Positions 31,180-39,100 of a DNA stretch of 64,000 nucleotides are shown in pieces. The DNA is from Dysgonamonadaceae bacterium. GTDB lineage: Bacteria > Bacteroidota > Bacteroidia > Bacteroidales > Azobacteroidaceae. The DNA is taken from positions 1-64,000 of the forward strand of contig JAIRVZ010000032.1 in NCBI GenBank assembly GCA_031253625.1, read 5' to 3'. The stretch's first letter is position 1. The number at the start of each line of letters is the position of its first letter. The notes beneath the pieces were generated by a model. The model ran no database searches and had not been told where the DNA came from. It was given only the letters and a program-made list of their open reading frames with translations. The translations under genes and the position numbers were made by a program.

Positions 31180-32547
31180 ATGAGTACAAAAACGAAAAGA
31201 TTCATTTTACCGGAGAGCGAAATACCAACAGCGTGGTATAATATTGTGGCCGATATGAAAAACAAGCCGTTACCTGTTTTAAATCCCGGCACTAAGCAAC
31301 CGTTGAAAGCAGAAGATTGGTATCCTCTTTTTGCGAAGGATTTGGCTGACCAAGAAATGAATCAGACCGACAGATTTATCGAAATTCCGGAAGAAGTCAG
31401 AGAGTTGTATAAATGCTACCGTTCAACTCCTCTTGTGCGGGCTTACGGATTAGAAAAAGCTTTAGACACTCCGGCACATATTTATTTCAAAAACGAAAGT
31501 GTTAGTCCGGTTGGTTCGCATAAGTTGAATTCGGCTTTAGCGCAAGCTTATTATTGTAAAAAAGAAGGAACTACCAATATTACAACAGAAACCGGAGCCG
31601 GACAATGGGGTGCCGCTTTATCGTATGCTGCCAATGCTTTCGGATTGGAATTAGCTGTTTATATGGTTAAAATAAGCTACGAACAAAAGCCTTATCGTCG
31701 GTCGATTATGCAAACGTATGGAGCGCAAGTGATTGCCTCTCCTTCCATGTCGACTAAAGCTGGACGTAAAATTCTTACCGAACACCCGAATTATCAAGGA
31801 AGCTTGGGTACGGCGATTTCCGAAGCAATAGAATTGGCTATGCAAACTCCTAACTGCAAATATACTTTGGGAAGTGTGCTCAATCATGTGTCTTTGCATC
31901 AAACGATTATCGGATTGGAGGCTGAAAAGCAAATGGCCATGGCAGGAGAATATCCCGACATCGTGATAGCTTGTTTCGGAGGTGGCTCCAATTTTTCAGG
32001 GATTGCATATCCATTCCTTCGTCATAAAATATCAGGAGAAAAAGATACTCGTTTTATTGCTGCCGAACCGGCATCTTGTCCGAAATTGACTCGTGGAGTT
32101 TTTCAATACGATTTTGGCGATGAGGCAGGTTATACCCCACTGATACCGATGTTTACTTTAGGACACGATTTTGCTCCCGCAAACATTCATGCCGGAGGAT
32201 TGCGTTATCACGGTGCAGGAGCAATCATCAGTCAACTGAAAAGAGATAATTTGATTGAAGCGGTAGATATTATGCAATTAGATTCATTTAAGGCTGGGAT
32301 TTTGTTTGCTCAGACAGAAGGAATTATCCCTGCTCCAGAATCTTCTCATGCTATTGCGGCTACAATCAACGAGGCACTGAAAGCCAAAGAAGAAGGAAAA
32401 CAAAAAACTATTTTGTTTAATTTATCCGGACATGGCTTGATTGATATGACAGCGTATGATGCTTATTTATCCGACGACTTGACTAACTATGAGTTAAGCG
32501 ACGAGATTATCAAAGCGAATACATGCAAGTTGGAGAAATTAATCTGA
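31180..32547 (+). CDS. trpB: TrpB-like PLP-dependent enzyme (tryptophan synthase beta, TrpB2 type)
   Basis: GRPTPL-like YRSTPLVRAYGLEKAL, NESVSPVGSHKLNSALAQAYY, ETGAGQWGAALSYAA, ACFGGGSNFSG. Confidence 0.93.
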   Translation: MSTKTKRFILPESEIPTAWYNIVADMKNKPLPVLNPGTKQPLKAEDWYPLFAKDLADQEMNQTDRFIEIPEEVRELYKCYRSTPLVRAYGLEKALDTPAHIYFKNESVSPVGSHKLNSALAQAYYCKKEGTTNITTETGAGQWGAALSYAANAFGLELAVYMVKISYEQKPYRRSIMQTYGAQVIASPSMSTKAGRKILTEHPNYQGSLGTAISEAIELAMQTPNCKYTLGSVLNHVSLHQTIIGLEAEKQMAMAGEYPDIVIACFGGGSNFSGIAYPFLRHKISGEKDTRFIAAEPASCPKLTRGVFQYDFGDEAGYTPLIPMFTLGHDFAPANIHAGGLRYHGAGAIISQLKRDNLIEAVDIMQLDSFKAGILFAQTEGIIPAPESSHAIAATINEALKAKEEGKQKTILFNLSGHGLIDMTAYDAYLSDDLTNYELSDEIIKANTCKLEKLI

Positions 32548-33543
32548 TTTAAGAAGATAATTTCGAGCTGCCTCAATGAATGGGTCTTGAGTTCTATCTT
32601 TATCATCCCATTCTTCTATGAGAATGTCAGGGTCTATTCCTGATTCAACCGGCTGTTTGTCAGCATCATAGGTCGGACAAGCAGAAAATCTCACCGCCCA
32701 TCCGTTGGGCAGTTCGGAAGACATCGGTAAACCACTTCCTCCACCCGTTTTGTCGCCCATGATAGTTACCAATGGGAACAGGCGCATGGAACTCACAAAG
32801 TCGTTTGTTGCACTGTAACAACTTCTGTTAGTAAGAACCACAACAGGTTTTTGATAGCGTATCCGCGTGGATGGGTCTAAATATATTGGGAAAAGGTCGG
32901 AAAAATCATTGTGGCCTTTTCCTGTTTTATGTTGGATATATCCGACGAGTTTTCTCTCGTTTGTAAATCTGGAGGCAAATTCGGTAGCATTGCTTAGCAA
33001 GCCTCCTCCGTTATTTCTTACATCGATAATAATTCCATCGCAATCGGCAAATTTATACAAGATATAGTCTAAGGAAGTTGGACTTATTCCTGAAGAAAAA
33101 TTGCCATAATAAATATAGCCTATACTGTCTTCCAGCATTTTGTAACGCATTCCGGATGCAATTGAAAAATCGGTTCCCAAGTAATGTTCGTTAAGTATTT
33201 TTCCGTCGAAGTTTTCGGGGTAATCTTCAAACCATTTCCAATATCGCCCAAGGTCGAATGGGGTTATCAAATTGACGTGCCCATCCTGCAGTTCTTGCAA
33301 CATTTTGTTTAATAATTGGAATAACTCGTCTCTATTCATTTTATCTTTTACTTGTGCAGAATAACGGTCGTGTATTTCATTCCAATCGACCTCTTTATAA
33401 GAAAAGAAACAATATCTTTCATCCATGATTTTCCAAAGTGCCTCGAAATTACCACGAGGAGTGTCTTTAAACTCATCAATTTCTACGCACGAAGAAAAAA
33501 TGTAGAGAAAAGATAAGCATATTATTGAGATTGTTTTTGTCAT
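32539..33543 (-). CDS. S41 family C-terminal processing peptidase-like lipoprotein
   Basis: Start MTKTISIICLSFLYIFSSCVE (lipobox); IIIDVRNNGGG; VVLTNRSCYSATNDFVSSM; GDKTGGGSGLP. Confidence 0.87.
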   Translation of the reverse strand: MTKTISIICLSFLYIFSSCVEIDEFKDTPRGNFEALWKIMDERYCFFSYKEVDWNEIHDRYSAQVKDKMNRDELFQLLNKMLQELQDGHVNLITPFDLGRYWKWFEDYPENFDGKILNEHYLGTDFSIASGMRYKMLEDSIGYIYYGNFSSGISPTSLDYILYKFADCDGIIIDVRNNGGGLLSNATEFASRFTNERKLVGYIQHKTGKGHNDFSDLFPIYLDPSTRIRYQKPVVVLTNRSCYSATNDFVSSMRLFPLVTIMGDKTGGGSGLPMSSELPNGWAVRFSACPTYDADKQPVESGIDPDILIEEWDDKDRTQDPFIEAARNYLLKSD

Positions 33544-33550
33544 TGCCGCT

Positions 33551-33799
33551 GTTCGGCGTAGTCTCTGACTACGTCGTGTTAAGAACAAAGCTCTGCTTTG
33601 TAAATTGCAAGTCAGAGACTTACTTTTAGCTGCGACGTAGTCAGAGACCAATGTCGTCAACTTAAGAAAATTTGTGTCCGTCATTGCGAGGGCTTTGCCC
33701 GAAGCAAGCCAGTTTAAAGCTTTCTGGTTTGTTTCGTCGTTCCTCCTCGTAATGACGAATCGCTTAAGTTGACGACATTGGTCAGAGACTACGCCGAAC
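33551..33799. repeat. Nested palindromic repeat cluster (three families inserted in each other)
   Basis: Outer GTTCGGCGTAGTCTCTGAC..GTCAGAGACTACGCCGAAC; middle CAATGTCGTCAACTTAAG (33649-33666)/CTTAAGTTGACGACATTG (33763-33780); inner CGTCATTGCGAGG (33679-33691)/CCTCGTAATGACG (33745-33757). Confidence 0.85.
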
Positions 33800-33854
33800 G
33801 AACTCCCTGTAACTTCGTTTAACTTCCTGTAACTTCGTCTAACTTCCATAATCT

Positions 33855-34694
33855 TTATTCAAAAACCCGTTTAAAATTCCCTTTAACCTGTTTTTTGCCC
33901 GGAATTGTAAAAAATTCCCGGGAAAAACCTATCATAAAACTGTTATTATAAATGCGAGTGTTTATATAATTAACACGAGTTTCATAAAACGAATTGGCGT
34001 ACATCAATCTTATAGTCATGAAATTAAATGGAATCTCAAGAGAAAGATTATTTCGCAGAATGATTTGGTTATGATAAGAGGCAAAATGCACTAAATTTTC
34101 ATTATTCCCTATCGAAATTTCGTAAAAAGATTGTCCGAAATTTTGGGAAAACATGGCCCCCACAAATGGAGAACTGATTTGATAGCGTAATCTGAAAGGC
34201 TGTGATTTTATCCTGAAATCGTATGATGCGGCAGCTGATAGAGTCAGGTTTAGATGCGCTTTCGCGGTTGCCGGATTATTGGAGTTTCTAGGATTATAAA
34301 CAAATCCGGCAAGTGCGTTGATTTGACTACCTGCAAAAACTTTCAGATCGGGCAAAGGTGCCAACCGGTAAAATAATCCGGGACTATACTCTAAGAATCC
34401 TGCATATTGAATAGCATTTCCGGGCGGATTTAGTGTTGAATAATAATCGAGATAAAACAGTTGTTGAACGGCAATATTCCCATTCGATAAACCGGTCATG
34501 CTTATGCGCTCTTCCATGAAACTATATGAATTTCCCGAATAATTCAATGGAGAAAGATACGAGTCGTAAACACTTGCTTGCCCCAAGCCGAGCATCGACG
34601 ACCTGTAGTTTAATCTTAGCGGCTTATCTTCTTGCGAAAAACAAGGAAACAAGGTAAAACATGACAAGATCAAAAAAGCTAAATATTTTTGCAT
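33855..34694 (-). CDS. DUF3316-like secreted/outer-membrane protein
   Basis: Signal peptide MQKYLAFLILSCFTLFPCFSQ; SSMLGLGQASVYDSYLSPLNYSG; aromatic-rich beta strands. Confidence 0.6.
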   Translation of the reverse strand: MQKYLAFLILSCFTLFPCFSQEDKPLRLNYRSSMLGLGQASVYDSYLSPLNYSGNSYSFMEERISMTGLSNGNIAVQQLFYLDYYSTLNPPGNAIQYAGFLEYSPGLFYRLAPLPDLKVFAGSQINALAGFVYNPRNSNNPATAKAHLNLTLSAAASYDFRIKSQPFRLRYQISSPFVGAMFSQNFGQSFYEISIGNNENLVHFASYHNQIILRNNLSLEIPFNFMTIRLMYANSFYETRVNYINTRIYNNSFMIGFSREFFTIPGKKQVKGNFKRVFE

Positions 34695-34713
34695 AAGGTT
34701 TATATAAAAAATT

Positions 34714-36036
34714 CTACATATCTTCCAACGACAGACAGATTGTTCCAATCCGGTATTTGGGTAGGAGTTTATGTTTAAGATGCTCCACTTTTGCAGCCAG
34801 TAATTCCGGTTTAAAATTCTTCTTCTGTCGTTTTATTTCTGCAACTACCGCCTGATTTTTCTCTAATTTCAATGCAACGATATCTATTTCATTCTGACTG
34901 TCTTTAGGTTCCCACCACGATCCGATAGTTTGATATTGGAAACTTTCGGCAAATTGTTGTTTGAAATAGAATTCCAACAATTTACCGGAGTAAGTCGGAT
35001 AGTCGGATTTAATAATGGATTGCAAGCCAACAAAATTTTTAATCTCAATCAGGAAACGATAGCGGTCGAAATAGTTGAACCAAAAACGGATAAAATTATC
35101 TTGTATTTCGTAGCGGACGGTTTGACTGCCTTCTTTTGCTAATATCGGACGTTGGCGAATGATAATGTTATAATCCTCTATAAGCCTTTTGAGTTGTCCG
35201 CCGGCACTTTTATTTCCCAACGCAGATTCTATTTCTGGCTGTGTGTTAATGCCTCCGGAAATAGCACTTAAAATAGAAAAATAGGTAGCATAATTTTTTC
35301 CAAATTCTTCTATCAGCAGGTTTTTTCCTTCGTCTGTAAACGGAGAATTTTCCCGAATCATAAAGTTAATCATTTCATCAACACTCAATGCTCCGTTATC
35401 GCAAAACAATTCGACATATTTGGGGATTCCACCTGTAAAAGAATACAATGCCAACAAATCATCATTGATATATTGCGGACGATAGTCATGTATGATTTCT
35501 TTCAGAGTTGACAAATCGAAAGCCGATAATTTGATAATATTGTCTGCTCTCCCGAACAATGGCTCTTTTGAATGTTGGAATATTTTCTGCATCAATGAGT
35601 AAATAGAGCCGGAAACAATCAAGTTCATTCGAGACTTCTTTCGGTAAGAGTCCCAAATGTTTTGCATATCGCTGTAAACCGATTCATTGATATTGTAAAA
35701 TTCTTGAAACTCGTCAATGACAAGATTGAAAGGTTTATTGACCGCCAATTCCATCAGATATTGGAACAACGACCGGAATGTGCGGATTTCATTCGGCACA
35801 AATACATCAAGCGACTGTGCAATGACCGGAATAAATTCCGAACAAAGAGTTGTTTCATTTTTTCGGCCTACAAATAAATAAACAGTTGGCAAATCCTCAA
35901 CCGATTTCATGATGAGGCTTGTTTTGCCGATCCGTCTTCTTCCGGTTACTACTGTTAAGCGAGAATGGTCGTTAAACGACAAATTTTGTATTCGTCGCAA
36001 CTCTGCTAATTCGCTTACCCGGTTGTAGAATTTCAT
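34714..36036 (-). CDS. AAA+ ATPase (archaeal-type ATPase with DUF234-like C-terminus)
   Basis: VTGRRRIGKTSLIMK, LVIDEFQEF, IVSGSI; NEIDIVALKLEKNQAVVAEIK. Confidence 0.88.
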   Translation of the reverse strand: MKFYNRVSELAELRRIQNLSFNDHSRLTVVTGRRRIGKTSLIMKSVEDLPTVYLFVGRKNETTLCSEFIPVIAQSLDVFVPNEIRTFRSLFQYLMELAVNKPFNLVIDEFQEFYNINESVYSDMQNIWDSYRKKSRMNLIVSGSIYSLMQKIFQHSKEPLFGRADNIIKLSAFDLSTLKEIIHDYRPQYINDDLLALYSFTGGIPKYVELFCDNGALSVDEMINFMIRENSPFTDEGKNLLIEEFGKNYATYFSILSAISGGINTQPEIESALGNKSAGGQLKRLIEDYNIIIRQRPILAKEGSQTVRYEIQDNFIRFWFNYFDRYRFLIEIKNFVGLQSIIKSDYPTYSGKLLEFYFKQQFAESFQYQTIGSWWEPKDSQNEIDIVALKLEKNQAVVAEIKRQKKNFKPELLAAKVEHLKHKLLPKYRIGTICLSLEDM

Positions 36037-36078
36037 AATGTTTATTCCCTGTTATAGCCGTAACTGTTACGGCGGTTA

Positions 36079-36086
36079 CAAAGTTA
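36079..36086 (-). promoter_or_regulatory. Bacteroidetes -7 element (TAACTTTG)
   Basis: CAAAGTTA on + strand upstream of the ATPase gene. Confidence 0.5.
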
Positions 36087-36181
36087 AGCGAAAAATTGGT
36101 ATTCACATAACAATCACGAAAAAATTTTAATCAAACAATTTCTGTCTATGTTTTATCGACGACCCCTACAAATATAAGGGA

Positions 36182-37750
36182 TTACTCCAATGTCATCACG
36201 CCCCATCTATATTTTGTTTTGAAGAATCCTATATCAGTGGCTCCCACTAAAAACTTTCCATCACCCAGATAAGTGGATAAAAGAGGTGAGAAGTTTTTTC
36301 CATCGTTGCCTGTGGAAAGTTCTATAAATGATTCTTTTCCATCTTTATCCAACGACAGGCAAACCGTTTTCTTAACCGAACCTAATCTTATTTGTGTAAT
36401 ACCGGACGATGTTAAATTATAAATGAAATTCAGCCTGTCATCCTGATCAATATTTCGTATATAGCCGCCATAGAAATTAGCGGAATTTATCAATCTTTGC
36501 GTTTGAGGTATTTTCTGCACCCACATGATTTTACCTTCTGCATTGTATGTAAGTACGATAATATCATCATAGTAAAAATTGTAAAAGATGGTTTTTCCTG
36601 TTTGGCGGTTGTAAATAGTAGTTATGATTAATTTTTTCTTTTGAATGACATGAGATGTTCCTCCATCCTTACGTTTGATTTTCCCTCCGAAATCGTATCT
36701 AAAATCTTTTTCAAATTCTTTGTCATTATCTATTTTTTCTTCCATTTTTTGAACGGATTTTTCATCCATTCCTTTGGTAAAGAACGATTTGTCAAAATCG
36801 CGACTATCAATACTTCTAATAGATGTTTGTCCTTGGTTGCAGACAATTGAAAAATTACCGACAGCACTCTCATTTCCTTTTTTAGCATATAATCCGATGC
36901 ATACCAATTCATTCTTTTCATTTACATGAAAATCTTGTGCTGTGATGAATTTATCGCCCGAGAGAGACAACTCTTGATTTGTTCCTGTGGAGCCATCTTT
37001 ATTAATGAGTTTTACATACAATTTGCTTCTCTCATAGTGCTTATTGGCATCCTTCGGATCTTCAAAGGCGCGCGAGGTCATGTAGACATTTGCGTCATGG
37101 TCGATTATGTATTTATATAAAAACCATTTCCCTTGAACTTTAGGAATGTCGTCTTCAAATTTCCAGATTTCATTAAATTGCAAATCCAATACCTTAAACC
37201 CATAGCGAAGAATACTGCCGTCTTTGGACTGAAGCGTATAGGATATGAGAATATGTTTCTCATCGTCGGAAAGCCACAAGTCAAAATCGCTGCTTTTCAA
37301 TCCTTTCACATTTTCATAATCAATCTCGGCAATCATTCGAGGGTTATTTTTTAACACAAACTTATTTATATCCACATTTTCTACAAAAAAATAATATTTA
37401 TTTTTCTTGCTGTTTTTGAAAGAAGAAAAGATACAAATCGTATCATTGAGAGTGTTAACTAATCGCCAATCTCGCTCAACGCCTTCTGTTTTAAGCTTTA
37501 ATGGAAGATTTCTTATTTTATTGGCTTTAGCATTATATTCCATTATTTGGGAGACTCCTTGATAGTTTTTTTGAAAATAATAAAAGAGATTTTCATTACC
37601 TTTTAAAAAAGTATAATCCCACATGGATGTTATAAGAGGTTGTTTTGGCTCCGGATTCCATGAAAAATTGGCTCCCGTAGGAGCTTGTGCAAAAAGGGTA
37701 GTTGCAAAGAACAATGTAACAACAAATGAAATAATTACTCTCTGTGTCAT
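36182..37750 (-). CDS. Hypothetical secreted protein
   Basis: Signal peptide; no recognisable domain. Confidence 0.7.
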   Translation of the reverse strand: MTQRVIISFVVTLFFATTLFAQAPTGANFSWNPEPKQPLITSMWDYTFLKGNENLFYYFQKNYQGVSQIMEYNAKANKIRNLPLKLKTEGVERDWRLVNTLNDTICIFSSFKNSKKNKYYFFVENVDINKFVLKNNPRMIAEIDYENVKGLKSSDFDLWLSDDEKHILISYTLQSKDGSILRYGFKVLDLQFNEIWKFEDDIPKVQGKWFLYKYIIDHDANVYMTSRAFEDPKDANKHYERSKLYVKLINKDGSTGTNQELSLSGDKFITAQDFHVNEKNELVCIGLYAKKGNESAVGNFSIVCNQGQTSIRSIDSRDFDKSFFTKGMDEKSVQKMEEKIDNDKEFEKDFRYDFGGKIKRKDGGTSHVIQKKKLIITTIYNRQTGKTIFYNFYYDDIIVLTYNAEGKIMWVQKIPQTQRLINSANFYGGYIRNIDQDDRLNFIYNLTSSGITQIRLGSVKKTVCLSLDKDGKESFIELSTGNDGKNFSPLLSTYLGDGKFLVGATDIGFFKTKYRWGVMTLE

Positions 37751-37775
37751 AATTGTATTGTATTAAAATTAAACA

Positions 37776-38447
37776 TTAAAACCAGTATCCTATTTTTACA
37801 GAAATAGGGAAAGTAAGATATAATATGTCGGGATAAGATCCTTCCAATCCAAGATTCTCAGGATAATCATACCTGTCTTCCGCATTAAAAACATAACTTT
37901 TTTTGTCAATAGAAAATTGACAAGTTAATGCAATTCCGGCAGAAATATCTATCGTCAACCGGTTATCAAACATCCATTGTTTTCCCAAAGCCAATCCTCC
38001 ATCGAATAAAACTAATTGTCCCGGGTAAATTCGTAAAGAAAGAGGAAATGAAACATAGTAGGCTTCAAAACCATTTCCTTGATTGCTAAATAGTTTTTGG
38101 CTAAATGCGTTGAGAATTTTTGGCGACAAATGCAAGCTGCCTCCCAGACGGGGCGATTTTAATGAGTTTTGTCCCAGATCTCCTCCATATATTAAAGGAC
38201 GATTGTAGAAAGGCAGAACCACTCCCGCTCCCATCTCCAATGAAAAATTACGGCTAAACAGATGTTCCCAAATGAACGGAACAGTACCTTGATAGATTAA
38301 AACAGGGTCTGTTTTCAGAATGTTGGTAGCTTTAGCACGTCCTCCATCATCAAGATATTGTGCAATAGAATTTGTCTGATTGACGTCCTGTGCTATGACA
38401 CTACTGCTGAATATTACCAAAAAGATTAAAAAAAATAATTTCTTCAC
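37776..38447 (-). CDS. Hypothetical outer-membrane beta-barrel-like protein
   Basis: Signal peptide; alternating beta-strand pattern. Confidence 0.6.
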   Translation of the reverse strand: MKKLFFLIFLVIFSSSVIAQDVNQTNSIAQYLDDGGRAKATNILKTDPVLIYQGTVPFIWEHLFSRNFSLEMGAGVVLPFYNRPLIYGGDLGQNSLKSPRLGGSLHLSPKILNAFSQKLFSNQGNGFEAYYVSFPLSLRIYPGQLVLFDGGLALGKQWMFDNRLTIDISAGIALTCQFSIDKKSYVFNAEDRYDYPENLGLEGSYPDILYLTFPISVKIGYWF

Positions 38448-38466
38448 AAAACAATATATTTATTAG

Positions 38467-39096
38467 TTATTTTAATGCACAACCAAAGATTAACGACAAA
38501 TTAATTTGTGGGATAACTTTATTGTCAGAACTGAGCGGATTAGGATCCATCTCATACAGCAAGGGATAATTTTTTGATGGCCATTGAAAAAGAAGCCCTG
38601 CACTGGCTGAAATTTCAATAAAAACCTTTTGGGATAAAAAGAAGGTGTATCCACCTCCATAGCCGATTTCGCCTGTGGTTAGATGTTGATATTGTCTGAA
38701 TCTGAAAAACGGGAAATGAGCTATGTCGGAAAGAAACCAATGAGTATAAAATCGAGGCTTAAGCATCAAACTGAACCCGGCATTGCTTTTGAAATCGTCT
38801 CGACGCTCAACACCGACAATCGACATAATGGAAAATTCTGTTGGTTGAAGTAAAAAACCTGCTCCGCCTTCAAGTCCGAACTTATCGGAAAATCGGTGTT
38901 CATACAGCAAGGCAAGATCGCCTGCTGCGAGAGAAATCAAATCCGTTTTGATCGTATTTTCAAAATAAGTTGATCCTTTTTTTTCCGGATACACTTCTTT
39001 CTGATAATAGTATGATTTTTGCGACAGCAAACTTCCTGCCATCAAAAATGCAAAGCAAATCGTCATAACATACTTCAAAAAGTCTGTCTTTTTCAT
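38467..39096 (-). CDS. Hypothetical outer-membrane beta-barrel-like protein, related to the neighbour
   Basis: LLYEHRFSDKFGLEGGAGF vs IWEHLFSRNFSLEMGAGV in 37776-38447. Confidence 0.6.
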   Translation of the reverse strand: MKKTDFLKYVMTICFAFLMAGSLLSQKSYYYQKEVYPEKKGSTYFENTIKTDLISLAAGDLALLYEHRFSDKFGLEGGAGFLLQPTEFSIMSIVGVERRDDFKSNAGFSLMLKPRFYTHWFLSDIAHFPFFRFRQYQHLTTGEIGYGGGYTFFLSQKVFIEISASAGLLFQWPSKNYPLLYEMDPNPLSSDNKVIPQINLSLIFGCALK

Positions 39097-39100
39097 AATC

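Noticed and set aside
33544-33849. N-terminal extension of the S41 peptidase ORF (MEVRRSYRKL...)
   Set aside because: It is translation through the nested repeat cluster; a signal-peptide start lies at 33543.
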